From a virus, in the IMG/VR virus record IMGVR_UViG_3300006803_000046, positions 1 to 33,627 of that record: a DNA stretch of 33,627 nucleotides. One strand, given 5' to 3'. A program made the translations under genes and the position numbers. Shown one piece after another: positions 21,414 through 28,291 of the stretch. Position 1 is the stretch's first letter. Each line of letters begins with the position of its first letter. Under the pieces are notes generated by a model. That model did no database searches and was not told the DNA's origin. It saw nothing but the letters and a program-made list of their open reading frames with translations.

Positions 21414-21442
21414 AGTATAGAACATTTCACCTGAAAAGTCAA
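21414..21442 (-). promoter_or_regulatory. Leftward promoter
   Basis: On the minus strand TTGACT (21442-21437), 17 bp, TATACT (21419-21414). It drives the mini SANT-like protein, hydrolase, bS21 and MazG-like genes, and is back to back with the rightward promoter at 21473. Confidence 0.8.
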
Positions 21443-21472
21443 GAAGAATTTTTAGCTAACAAAAAATTTTTC

Positions 21473-21501
21473 TTGACTTTCACTTCATATTTATGTATAA
21501 T
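21473..21501 (+). promoter_or_regulatory. Rightward promoter, divergent partner
   Basis: TTGACT (21473-21478), 17 bp, TATAAT (21496-21501). Only 30 bp separate its -35 from that of the leftward promoter, so a single bound regulator could control both arms. Confidence 0.85.
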
Positions 21502-21538
21502 AGTATAAATTCACAAGAACATATCTCGGAGATATAGT

Positions 21539-21694
21539 ATGTTTTTCGGCGTCGACACAATTATTTTTGTTTTTTGCTTAATAGGCTGCGGGATTACTAC
21601 GTGGAGCCTAGGGCATAGAGATGGGGTGGAAGATGCCGTTCAATATTTTATTGATAACGGAGTTATAGATGTGGATGAAGATATAGAAGACTGA
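21539..21694 (+). CDS. Small membrane protein with acidic tail, 51 aa
   Basis: CGGAGA stands 8 bp before the ATG. One N-terminal helix (IIFVFCLIGCGITTWSLG) is followed by an acidic soluble tail (DNGVIDVDEDIED). Unknown function. First gene of the rightward arm. Confidence 0.55.
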   Translation: MFFGVDTIIFVFCLIGCGITTWSLGHRDGVEDAVQYFIDNGVIDVDEDIED

Positions 21695-21726
21695 TATGTC
21701 TATAACTATCAAAATAATATAACTAT

Positions 21727-21763
21727 TGAGTACCGAAAGGGCTCACGCCTAGCGAAAGCAGGC
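21727..21763 (+). promoter_or_regulatory. Leader with two GAAA-loop hairpins before hsp20
   Basis: TGAG-TA-CC-GAAA-GG-G-CTCA (21727-21745) and GCCT-A-GC-GAAA-GC-AGGC (21747-21763) are two consecutive short hairpins, each capped by a GAAA tetraloop, 27 nt before the Hsp20 start. They could be an RNA thermometer part, a riboswitch fragment or a stability element. Confidence 0.45.
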
Positions 21764-21789
21764 TAAGATCATAAAATGAGGAGACATTT

Positions 21790-22218
21790 ATGACAAATTC
21801 AAGATTAGGTATGGCAGACTTAAACAAAGTATTGTTTGGTTTTGACCGTTTCATGAACAACACGGCACTGTTCCAAGAGAACTTTGATGGTACTTATCCT
21901 AGATTTAACATTTTATCAAATACTGAAAGTGGTAACAAAAGGATTGAGATTGCTGTGCCCGGATGGAATAAAGCGGATATCGAAATATTCCTTCACGAGG
22001 GTGTTCTAACTGTAGAGGGCAAAAAGAAGTTAGATACAAAAGAAGAATCTGAAACATATGTTTACAAGGGCTTAAGTGGTAAAGCGTTTAAAAGAGTCTT
22101 TGGCGTTCCTGAACACGTTCATGTAGTTTCCGCTTATTGTGAGCGGGGCCTGCTTTGCATTGATTTGCATGAAGAAGTCCCTGAAGCATTGCAACCGAAA
22201 AAAATTGCAATTACTTAG
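21790..22218 (+). CDS. Small heat-shock protein Hsp20
   Basis: 142 aa. A short N-terminal arm (NKVLFGFDRFMNNT, like IbpA) leads into an alpha-crystallin domain (about 38-130): KRIEIAVPGWNKADIEIFLH, GVLTVEGKKKLD and SGKAFKRVFGVPEHV, ending with GLLCIDLHEEVPEALQPKKI. It holds unfolding proteins in soluble oligomers without ATP. GAGGAG lies before the ATG. Hsp20 genes are a known feature of cyanophages and other large marine phages, where they may aid virion protein folding late in infection. Confidence 0.92.
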   Translation: MTNSRLGMADLNKVLFGFDRFMNNTALFQENFDGTYPRFNILSNTESGNKRIEIAVPGWNKADIEIFLHEGVLTVEGKKKLDTKEESETYVYKGLSGKAFKRVFGVPEHVHVVSAYCERGLLCIDLHEEVPEALQPKKIAIT

Positions 22219-22227
22219 GAGAAACGT

Positions 22228-22338
22228 GTGAGAGATATTAACAAGGCTGATATGGTAGAGTTAATGGCAACGATCATAACTGTATTATTAGTTCCTGTTG
22301 GGTTAATAGGACTTATCTTTACGCCTTTAATGGCGTAA
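22228..22338 (+). CDS. Small membrane protein, 36 aa
   Basis: GTG start with AGGAG upstream. A short charged N terminus (RDINKADMVELM) and one strong transmembrane helix (TIITVLLVPVGLIGLIFTPL). Lying directly before the holin and lysozyme, it is a candidate second holin or antiholin; that is by position only. Confidence 0.5.
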   Translation: MRDINKADMVELMATIITVLLVPVGLIGLIFTPLMA

Positions 22339-22384
22339 GATAGAGATGGGGGGCGTAAGTCCCCCTATTTTAAGGTGTGATAGT

Positions 22385-22762
22385 ATGGCACTACAAATTT
22401 TAGGGGGCTTAATCTCCTCTGTAGCTGGACTAGGGAAAACCTATATAGAAGGCAAAAATGCTGTAAGCAAAGCTAAATCTGAAGCACAAGCGGCAGTAAT
22501 AGTTAAAGCAGCAGAAAGTGAGGCAGACTGGGAAAAGATCATGGCAGAGAATAGTGGTCAATCTTGGAAAGATGAGTGGTTGACTCTTCTATTTAGTATT
22601 CCTTTAATTATGGCTTTTTTGCCAAGCATGGTTCCCTATGTAAAAGAAGGCTTTATAGTATTAGAACAAATGCCTGACTGGTACCAGTACACTCTAAGTG
22701 TAATAGTTGCTGCTTCCTTCGGGGTAAGATCAGCAGTAGGGCTTATGAAGGTTAAGAAATAG
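22385..22762 (+). CDS. Three-helix holin (GTA_holin_3TM-like)
   Basis: 125 aa. The layout GLISSVAGLGKTYIEGK, an alanine-rich charged helix, WKDEWLTLLFSIPLIMAFLP and then YQYTLSVIVAASFGVRSAVG matches the 3TM holin family first noted in gene transfer agents and many phages. Holins form lesions in the inner membrane that let endolysin reach the wall. ATG at 22385; the gene is followed after 2 bases by the lysozyme, the classic holin-endolysin order. Confidence 0.8.
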   Translation: MALQILGGLISSVAGLGKTYIEGKNAVSKAKSEAQAAVIVKAAESEADWEKIMAENSGQSWKDEWLTLLFSIPLIMAFLPSMVPYVKEGFIVLEQMPDWYQYTLSVIVAASFGVRSAVGLMKVKK

Positions 22763-22764
22763 AT

Positions 22765-23226
22765 ATGTATTACAACAAAGAATTAGATAAAGATAAATTA
22801 GAAGCACAATTGAAGATTGATGAGGGAGTACGATATGAGGTCTATCTTGACCATCTTGGGTATCCTACTTTTGGTATTGGTCATCTTATTTGTGAAGATG
22901 ATCCGGAATATGGCTACTCTGTTGGTACAAAAGTATCAGAAGAGCGCGTTGCGGAAGTATTTCAAAAAGACTTAGATTTAGTATTGGAAGATTGCAAGAT
23001 ACTATATAAAAATATTTGGGAGGGGTTCCCTTCAGAGGTAAAAGCAATTTGTGCTAATATGATGTTTAATCTAGGCCGTACTCGACTAACTAAATTTAAT
23101 AACATGAGATTAGCACTCGCAGCGGGGTCATGGAAGCTCGCAGCTGTAGAGATGCAAGATAGTAAGTGGTACTACCAAGTAGGAGACCGTTCTAAAAGAC
23201 TAGTAGCTCGAATGAATAGCGTATAA
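22765..23226 (+). CDS. T4-type lysozyme (GH24 endolysin)
   Basis: 153 aa. The catalytic triad E20, D29 and T35 lies in DEGVRYEVYLDHLGYPTFGIGH-type context with spacing 9 and 6, identical to E11/D20/T26 of T4 lysozyme. The later NMMFNLGRTRLTKFNNM and a W-x-x-A-A-x-E-M motif belong to the same fold. It hydrolyses the MurNAc-GlcNAc bond of peptidoglycan. No signal peptide is seen, so it depends on the holin. The stop overlaps the next ATG. Confidence 0.93.
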   Translation: MYYNKELDKDKLEAQLKIDEGVRYEVYLDHLGYPTFGIGHLICEDDPEYGYSVGTKVSEERVAEVFQKDLDLVLEDCKILYKNIWEGFPSEVKAICANMMFNLGRTRLTKFNNMRLALAAGSWKLAAVEMQDSKWYYQVGDRSKRLVARMNSV

Positions 23227-23378
23227 TGTATTTATGCGTATGTAATAAAATAACTGAAAAAATGCTAGAAGAAAACTCTTCTTTAGCCCATAAAATAGGG
23301 AGTAAATGCGGAATATGTATAAAGGATCAAAAGATAATAACGGAACAAATAACGTATCTAAGGGAGCAGAGCAGTTAG
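23226..23378 (+). CDS. Bfd-like [2Fe-2S] ferredoxin, 50 aa
   Basis: Starts MYLCVCNKIT and ends with KCGICI, giving cysteines at 4, 6, 28 and 31. This is the C-x-C, then C-x-x-C pattern of bacterioferritin-associated ferredoxin, which binds a [2Fe-2S] cluster and releases iron from bacterioferritin. It is shorter than the cellular protein (about 64 aa) but keeps all four ligands. The ATG lies in the TAATG overlap with the lysozyme. It could mobilise stored host iron or act as a redox partner; its place in the lysis cluster is odd. Confidence 0.75.
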   Translation: MYLCVCNKITEKMLEENSSLAHKIGSKCGICIKDQKIITEQITYLREQSS

Positions 23379-23477
23379 ATGCCTGTTACCAAGGGCTTTT
23401 CTATTGCCATATTCGCGAAGAGTTTCATAGGTGGCCCGAACATATTAGCTTTTACACTAGCAAAAGAATCTAGATAG
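23379..23477 (+). CDS. Possible 32-aa hydrophobic peptide
   Basis: Begins one base after the ferredoxin stop (TAGATG). It reads TKGFSIAIFAKSFIGGPNIL and ends in a short polar tail. Weakly hydrophobic and possibly membrane-associated. Retained because it fills the gap exactly; no other support. Confidence 0.3.
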   Translation: MPVTKGFSIAIFAKSFIGGPNILAFTLAKESR

Positions 23478-23493
23478 GTAGAAGGAAGAACCC

Positions 23494-23694
23494 ATGTTGC
23501 CTTGCCCTTTTTGTAGAAACCCTTTAGGCTTCTCACTTGACTTCATAATAAAAAATCCTATATCTGCCTGTCCGGGGTGTAAAACAGTATTCAACTTTGC
23601 TGTTGAAGATGATATCAAGAGTAAAATGAATAAGGCGCTGCATGAAATTGAAACCGTAAAAAAGCGTTACCAAGGTTTGGTAAAATTTAATTAA
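23494..23694 (+). CDS. Zinc-ribbon protein, 66 aa
   Basis: Two C-x-x-C pairs (LPCPFCRNP and SACPGCKTV) about 25 residues apart form a zinc ribbon in the first half; a charged helix (KSKMNKALHEIETVKKRYQG) follows. Such domains bind nucleic acid or proteins. AGAAGGAAGAA precedes the ATG. Exact role unknown; it directly precedes the DUF2589 pair. Confidence 0.7.
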   Translation: MLPCPFCRNPLGFSLDFIIKNPISACPGCKTVFNFAVEDDIKSKMNKALHEIETVKKRYQGLVKFN

Positions 23695-23702
23695 GGATAT
23701 AA

Positions 23703-24305
23703 ATGGCTAATATAGCGAACAAATTTGTCGGTCTTCCGATTGAGCAGTTGATTACTGCCCCAATTATCGGCATGGCAAAGGGTCAAGCACAACTTAACGA
23801 TGTTACTTGGCAATACATTCAAGAAGTAGCATTTACAAAAGACGAAAAAACAGGCAAGACAGTAGCACGTTCTCTCGATGTAGAGATGAACCGAGTTATG
23901 ACAGATGGCGACACTGGGGAGCAATCAGTACAAACTTTGTACAGTAAAGTTCCAATGTTACCTTTGGTACCTCTGCCCTCCCTTGCAATCACATCAGCAG
24001 ATATTAGTTTCATGATGGAAGTGCAAACTTCTAGTCAAGATACTAGTTCGGTTGATACAGAAAGTGAGATAAAAGCGTCTATTTCTGGCGGCTTCTGGGG
24101 AGCGAAGTATAAAGCTTCTATCTCTGGTAAAGTATCCACCAGTAAAGAAAGTATTCGAAAAACTGATAATACTGCAAAGTATGAAGTAGCCGTGCACGCG
24201 GAACAACTACCCCCTACTGAAGGTATGTTAAAATTATCTGATTACTTGACACAAATGCTTGAACCTTCTTTAATTCCACTGACGCAAGACCCTAACGGCG
24301 GCTAA
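23703..24305 (+). CDS. DUF2589 family protein
   Basis: 200 aa. The order FVGLPIEQLITAPIIGMAKG, then a helix with Q-A-Q (QLNDVTWQYIQEVAF), then KVPMLPLVPLPSLAI-x-x-A-D-I-S-F and a serine/threonine-rich beta region, is that of DUF2589 proteins. The family has no established function; it is usually found as tandem genes, and here it is directly followed by a companion. No signal peptide or membrane helix. The beta-sandwich-like design suggests a structural or particle-forming role, but this is inference. Confidence 0.75.
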   Translation: MANIANKFVGLPIEQLITAPIIGMAKGQAQLNDVTWQYIQEVAFTKDEKTGKTVARSLDVEMNRVMTDGDTGEQSVQTLYSKVPMLPLVPLPSLAITSADISFMMEVQTSSQDTSSVDTESEIKASISGGFWGAKYKASISGKVSTSKESIRKTDNTAKYEVAVHAEQLPPTEGMLKLSDYLTQMLEPSLIPLTQDPNGG

Positions 24306-24331
24306 ACTACACTAAATTCTAGGATAAGAAT

Positions 24332-24811
24332 ATGTCAAAATTAAGTATTGAAGAGCTAGTTTCCGGACTGTTGGAAAGTGCGATGGTAGCCCAAAGCATT
24401 AGTCAAAAGCAACATATCAATTCATTAAAAAATTACTTTAATGATGACGGTACTCCCAAAGTAGTCTCATTCCAAGTTGATGGTAGGCACATAGATTTCC
24501 CTCTTTATATTCTAGCAGATCATGGGTCTGTTGGACTAGATAAGTTAGATATTGAATTCGAAGCTAGGTTATTATTTGGCCAAAGTGGGGATGAAGTATC
24601 TCAAGTAAAGAAAGATGTTATGGGTTTATTCAAAGAAAAGGGAGATTCTTATAAGCATAATATTAAATCTATTACTGTAGACAGTTCAAAATCTGAAAAT
24701 TCTGGTGTTGCAAAAATTAAAGTACGTTTTAAAGCAGACGAGAGGCCGGAAGCTGTATCCCGGCTTCTCGATTTATACATTAATAGTTTAGAAGATCCTA
24801 CAAAAAGATAA
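24332..24811 (+). CDS. DUF2589-associated companion protein, 159 aa
   Basis: Begins LSIEELVSGLLESAMVAQSI and continues with a beta-rich part (VVSFQVDGRHIDFPLYILAD; LDKLDIEFEARLLFG) ending in VAKIKVRFKADERPEAVSRL. This 'helix then beta-sandwich ending in an acidic R-P-E-A-V helix' is the second gene type that accompanies DUF2589. The two are 26 bp apart and likely one operon. No enzyme motif visible. Confidence 0.65.
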   Translation: MSKLSIEELVSGLLESAMVAQSISQKQHINSLKNYFNDDGTPKVVSFQVDGRHIDFPLYILADHGSVGLDKLDIEFEARLLFGQSGDEVSQVKKDVMGLFKEKGDSYKHNIKSITVDSSKSENSGVAKIKVRFKADERPEAVSRLLDLYINSLEDPTKR

Positions 24812-24836
24812 AAATAACATTAAGGAGAGGAAAAAC

Positions 24837-25088
24837 ATGGAATTGAATAAGTTGAAACAATTAGTAATTACTATGGAAGAATGTGGTGAATTAATTCGTG
24901 CCTGCTCCAAAGTGTTAAGACACGGGACTGAAGAGGACCCTAAGTATCTACAAAATCTTACTGAAGAAATAGCGGATGTTATCGCTATGACACGTATGCT
25001 TAGAACAGCTTACCATATAGATAGTAGTAACTTAGAAGATTTAGTTCAGAAAAGATTAACAAAAATGAAACAGCAGGGATATAACTAA
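24837..25088 (+). CDS. MazG-like nucleotide pyrophosphohydrolase, 83 aa
   Basis: A compact MazG domain: LVITMEECGELIRACSKVLR gives the E-E-x-G-E metal site, and LTEEIADVIAMTRMLRTAYH the E-E-I-A-D site. It hydrolyses NTPs/dNTPs to NMP and PPi. AAGGAGAGG precedes the ATG. In phages MazG proteins are proposed to change alarmone or dNTP pools. Second of three in the window. Confidence 0.85.
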   Translation: MELNKLKQLVITMEECGELIRACSKVLRHGTEEDPKYLQNLTEEIADVIAMTRMLRTAYHIDSSNLEDLVQKRLTKMKQQGYN

Positions 25089-25180
25089 TGTTTAGCTTAG
25101 TCGTACTATTTTGGATTCTCATTCTAGCATTATGTTCTGGGTCTGTATATTTAGATAGAAGAGACGAAGAAAATCTTTGA
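25088..25180 (+). CDS. Tiny membrane protein, 30 aa
   Basis: The ATG overlaps the MazG stop (TAATG). One transmembrane helix (SLVVLFWILILALCSGSVYL) with a charged end (DRRDEENL). The -35 box of the next promoter overlaps its 3' end. Confidence 0.45.
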   Translation: MFSLVVLFWILILALCSGSVYLDRRDEENL

Positions 25181-25205
25181 CATTTTAGTCAAAATCTTAT
25201 ATAAT
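25177..25205 (+). promoter_or_regulatory. Strong promoter
   Basis: TTGACA (25177-25182), 17 bp, TATAAT (25200-25205). The spacer carries AAAATCTTA, as in other promoters of the set. It leads into the conserved phage gene starting at 25235 and ThyX. Confidence 0.85.
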
Positions 25206-25234
25206 AACATTTCAACTAGCGGGAGTATACCAAA

Positions 25235-25828
25235 ATTAATCTGTTTTATTTAGATGAAGACCTCGATCTTTGTGCCCAGTATCATGTGGATAAACACGTA
25301 AATAAAATGATATTAGAAGCTGCACAGCTTATATGCACAAATCTATGGATAGACCATTTATTTGGTTTCGTGCCCCGACCTATAACAAAAGAAGAAAACA
25401 CAGTGCTGCAGACTACTCGCAAAGAGCAGAAAGAACTTCCTATGGAAGCACGTGTGTTCCCTTATCTTCCTACAATGCAAAACCACCCCTCAGCTGTATG
25501 GGTGCGTTCTTCTTTAGAAAATTTTTGTTGGACACATAACTATGCAAATGCACTAGGAAGCGAAGCCCATTATAGGTATGGCAGCAATCATAAGAGCTTA
25601 GAGATGATTAATAATCTTCCAGAGCCAAAAAATATGGAAGACCAGGGCTTTACTCAATTCGCCCTTGCAATGACAGAAGAATTGAAAGATTACGATAATC
25701 CTATAGATTCTTATAGAATGTTCTATATGCTAGACAAAGGTACTATGGCTGAGTGGAAATATAGAGACAAGCCCCATTGGTGGGACGAAGAATTATGTGA
25801 TTATGAAACTAGAATTAGTAGGAGATAA
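25235..25828 (+). CDS. Conserved phage protein with probable ATT start, 197 aa
   Basis: The frame extends upstream of the GTG at 25286 by 17 codons that read NLFYLDEDLDLCAQYHVDKH, matching the N terminus I recall for a widespread phage family ('N-I-F-x-L-D-x-D-x-x-x-A-A-x-x-H-x-D-K-H-V-x-K-M-I-x-E'). There is no ATG, but GGGAG (25221-25225) lies 9 bp before an ATT at 25235, so ATT is the likely start; CTG at 25241 is another option. The D-K-H-V-N-K-M-I-L-E-A-A-Q-L core and later histidines (NHPSAVWVRSS; HNYANALG) suggest an enzyme, function unestablished. Confidence 0.65.
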   Translation: MNLFYLDEDLDLCAQYHVDKHVNKMILEAAQLICTNLWIDHLFGFVPRPITKEENTVLQTTRKEQKELPMEARVFPYLPTMQNHPSAVWVRSSLENFCWTHNYANALGSEAHYRYGSNHKSLEMINNLPEPKNMEDQGFTQFALAMTEELKDYDNPIDSYRMFYMLDKGTMAEWKYRDKPHWWDEELCDYETRISRR

Positions 25829-25831
25829 ATA

Positions 25832-26509
25832 GTGACAAAAGTAAATCTAGTAGGAATGACAACACCAAGTGCAAGTACAGGCTGCCATTCAGCAGCAGAG
25901 TTAATTGCTTACACTGCTAGGGTTAGTAACCCTAATAATCAAAATAATGCCAAAACAGCTAGCAAGCTTTTAGGGTATTTGATTAGAGAAGGCCACTGGT
26001 CTCCTTTTGAGATGGTAAGTGTAACTATGGAGATAGAGACGACTAGAGATATTGCAAGGCAGATTCTGCGTCATAGGTCGTTCTCTTTTCAAGAGTTTAG
26101 CCAAAGATACGCAGATCCTACCAAAGATCTAGACTTTAGCACTAGAGCTGCAAGGCTACAAGATATAAAAAACAGGCAAAATAGCATACCCTCAGACAAT
26201 GATGGACTAGAGGTTGCATGGCATCAGATACAACGAGAGGTAATCAGAGCGTCTAGTGAGGCATATAAGTGGGCTATTGATAAAGGTATTGCCAAAGAGC
26301 AGGCAAGAGCTGTATTACCAGAAGGAAATACTATAAGCCGCCTATATATGAGCGGAACTCTTCGTTCTTGGATTCACTATTGTGAATTGAGACGTTCTCA
26401 CGGTACCCAAAAAGAGCATACGGATGTCGCCAATATTGCCTGGGAGATATTAGGCGTACACTTTCCTGATATTATTAAAGCGGTGCAGGAGAATGAATAC
26501 AATGTCTAA
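25832..26509 (+). CDS. thyX: Flavin-dependent thymidylate synthase ThyX
   Basis: 225 aa. The ThyX signature R-H-R-x-x-S-x-x-x-x-S-x-R is present as RHRSFSFQEFSQR (80-92), after GHWSPFEM (54-61), with the C-terminal LYMSGTLRSWIHYCELR. It makes dTMP from dUMP using FAD, NADPH and methylenetetrahydrofolate. GTG start at 25832 behind GGAGA. Together with the MazG-fold enzymes it forms the nucleotide supply group of this phage. Confidence 0.95.
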   Translation: MTKVNLVGMTTPSASTGCHSAAELIAYTARVSNPNNQNNAKTASKLLGYLIREGHWSPFEMVSVTMEIETTRDIARQILRHRSFSFQEFSQRYADPTKDLDFSTRAARLQDIKNRQNSIPSDNDGLEVAWHQIQREVIRASSEAYKWAIDKGIAKEQARAVLPEGNTISRLYMSGTLRSWIHYCELRRSHGTQKEHTDVANIAWEILGVHFPDIIKAVQENEYNV

Positions 26510-26687
26510 TATAAAAAACAGAAGAACTAATGATTCTATTACTGGTTCATATGATAGACGGAAAAAGACCGAGTTTAGCTGGGAGACTACAGATCGCACA
26601 TCCTCTATGCTCGACTTCTGCTATAAACTATGCACAACTACTATGGTTGTATCAATATTACTAATGGGATTATTTTTAATATTATGA
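26502..26687 (+). CDS. Small membrane protein, 61 aa
   Basis: A polar, basic N-terminal half (NIKNRRTNDSITGSYDRRKK) and one C-terminal transmembrane helix (LCTTTMVVSILLMGLFLIL). The ATG at 26502 has AGGAG at 10 bp; an ATG at 26493 is too close. It overlaps the end of thyX and touches the start of the next gene (ATGAG). Confidence 0.5.
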   Translation: MSNIKNRRTNDSITGSYDRRKKTEFSWETTDRTSSMLDFCYKLCTTTMVVSILLMGLFLIL

Positions 26688-26977
26688 GCGATGGAAAAAA
26701 GTTTGACTCAGAAAAACCCAGAATGTACCTACTGCCTCCTAAAGCTACTATAGAAGTAGCAAATGTTTTGACTTTTGGAGCAAAAAAGTATGATGAACAA
26801 AACTGGAGAAAATTAGATAATCTACAAAATAGATATACTGGTGGTGCACTTCGGCACATATTTGCACATATTGATGGAGAAACTCAAGACGAGGATTCTG
26901 GGCACAGTCACTTAGCCCATGCAATATGCTGTCTATTATTTAAATTGGAGATAGAATTAGAAAATGGGAAGAGTTAA
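26684..26977 (+). CDS. dATP/dGTP pyrophosphohydrolase-like (DUF5664/MazG-like)
   Basis: 97 aa. KKFDSEKPRMYLLPPKATIE followed by VLTFGAKKYDEQNWRKL, GALRHIFAHIDGETQDEDSG and HLAHAICCLLFKLEIE is the pattern of the phage dATP/dGTP diphosphohydrolase N-terminal domain (DUF5664). In 2-aminoadenine phages a relative, MazZ, works with PurZ, but no purZ is in this window, so a general dNTP-pool role is more likely. The ATG overlaps the upstream stop. Third MazG-type gene. Confidence 0.78.
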   Translation: MSDGKKFDSEKPRMYLLPPKATIEVANVLTFGAKKYDEQNWRKLDNLQNRYTGGALRHIFAHIDGETQDEDSGHSHLAHAICCLLFKLEIELENGKS

Positions 26978-27677
26978 GAAAAAAGATTACGAGGATCTGA
27001 CGGATACCAATATTCAGAAAGTTATAGGCTTAATGAACACGGAGACGGAGAAACCAATAACTAAAAAACAAGCGTGTGATATTCTAAATATAGCTTACAA
27101 TACTACTAGGCTAGATAAAATTATATCAGAGTATCTAGACCATAAAGAGTATGTCCTAAGACGAAAAAGTGTTAATAAAGGTAAAAAAGCAACGGCTGGA
27201 GAAATTAATAGTGCTATTAGTGACTATTTAAGTGGAGATAGTATTTCTGTTATTGCTAAAAGTCTTTATAGGTCTCCTTCTTTTGTTAAGAATATTATAG
27301 AAAAGTCCGGAGTACCTCAACGTCCTAATAAGAGAGCTGAGCGATTACAGCCAATGTATCTGCCTGAGGAGTGTGTAGCCGACTCCTTTGTTAAAGGACA
27401 GATTGTTTGGTCCGCCAAATACTACAGCGCCGCTGAAGTACTAGATGAAATTTCTGTAGACTATCAAGCTGAGAAGCTAGGCTACAATGATACAGACTAT
27501 GAAAAGAAGTATTCAAGTAAAAGCTACTCTATCTACGTAATGAAACCTATAGCTACTAGTGATGAATTTTTAGTACAAGGACCAAGTATGGGCGGCTTCT
27601 ATGCCTTTGCATTAGCCTGCGAATTAGGAAGTCTAGAACACCTTAAAGAACACGGAATTGACTTATCACGTATCTAA
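26964..27677 (+). CDS. HTH transcription-regulator-like protein, 237 aa
   Basis: Two helix-turn-helix-like segments: ITKKQACDILNIAYNTTRLD (about 32-51) and SGDSISVIAKSLYRSPSFVK (about 91-110), the latter followed by NIIEKSGVPQRPNKRAER. The C-terminal half is mixed (IVWSAKYYSAAEVLDEIS; SYSIYVMKPIATSDEFLVQG) and may bind a partner. I recall similar proteins in T4-like phages as hypothetical DNA-binding proteins. It overlaps the previous gene by 14 bp. A strong new promoter follows its stop. Confidence 0.65.
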   Translation: MGRVKKKDYEDLTDTNIQKVIGLMNTETEKPITKKQACDILNIAYNTTRLDKIISEYLDHKEYVLRRKSVNKGKKATAGEINSAISDYLSGDSISVIAKSLYRSPSFVKNIIEKSGVPQRPNKRAERLQPMYLPEECVADSFVKGQIVWSAKYYSAAEVLDEISVDYQAEKLGYNDTDYEKKYSSKSYSIYVMKPIATSDEFLVQGPSMGGFYAFALACELGSLEHLKEHGIDLSRI

Positions 27678-27686
27678 AAAAATCTC

Positions 27687-27715
27687 TTGACATTTATATA
27701 AAATTCTTCTATAAT
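27687..27715 (+). promoter_or_regulatory. Strong promoter before SANT/HTH-like gene 4
   Basis: TTGACA (27687-27692), 17 bp, TATAAT (27710-27715), with the AAATTCTTC spacer end. Drives the gene at 27741. Confidence 0.85.
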
Positions 27716-27740
27716 ATATTTTTATGAAGAGAGGAAACCA

Positions 27741-28184
27741 GTGGGCGACCGATTTTATATGCAACAATTAGAAACTCTGGGCACTTGTCCAGGATATTAT
27801 GGAAAACCAAAAAGGAAAAGACCAATGGCGTGGGATGACGACAAAAAAGCACAAGCAGTATCAATGTATGAAGAAGCTGCCCCTACCCCCGAAACCTCAG
27901 TAGAGATCGTAAAAGATATCGCTGATGAAATAGGAGAAACTGCAAATGGTGTAAGAATGATTCTTACCAAAGCAGGAGTCTATATCAAGAAAACCCCAGC
28001 TACTGGAGCATCTAAAGCTCCGTCTAGCACTGGTGGCACACGAGTATCAAAAGCAGCAGCTATTGAAGCTCTTAGTCAAGCACTAATTGATGCAGGACAA
28101 GAAGTAGATGAAGATGTTGTTAGTAAATTAACAGGTAAAGCGGCACAATTCTTTACTGGAGTTGTAACAGCCCTTAACACTTAA
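27741..28184 (+). CDS. SANT/HTH-like DNA-binding protein, paralogue 4
   Basis: 147 aa. After a 30-residue N-terminal extension comes the family unit AWDDDKKAQAVSMYEEAAPT, VEIVKDIADEIGETANGVRM and ILTKAGVYIKK (putative recognition helix), then a low-complexity linker rich in A/S/T/P and a C-terminal module (VSKAAAIEALSQALIDAGQE; KAAQFFTGVVTALN). GTG start behind AGAGG. It keeps the W-x-x-x-x-K-x-x-x-x-x-x-x-Y spacing that paralogue 5 repeats. A separate consensus promoter suggests independent control. Confidence 0.7.
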   Translation: MGDRFYMQQLETLGTCPGYYGKPKRKRPMAWDDDKKAQAVSMYEEAAPTPETSVEIVKDIADEIGETANGVRMILTKAGVYIKKTPATGASKAPSSTGGTRVSKAAAIEALSQALIDAGQEVDEDVVSKLTGKAAQFFTGVVTALNT

Positions 28185-28208
28185 TAGTTTTTCTCCAAAG
28201 CAGCCCTG

Positions 28209-28237
28209 AAGCCCCCGTCAGAAATGGCGGGAGGTTT
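28209..28237 (+). terminator. Stem-loop between 28184 and 28292
   Basis: AAGCC-CCCGTC (28209-28219) pairs GGCGGG-A-GGTTT (28226-28237), 11 pairs with one bulge, loop AGAAAT. A T-run is only part of the stem, so it could be a weak terminator or leader attenuator for the next gene. Confidence 0.4.
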
Positions 28238-28291
28238 CCCTATATTCAGTACGGCAAAAGATTTTGCTAACCTGCTTTATAGGAGCAAACT

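Noticed and set aside
26684-26977. 2-aminoadenine (Z) genome pathway
   Set aside because: A MazZ-like domain alone is common in phages; no PurZ, DatZ or DpoZ is present in this window.
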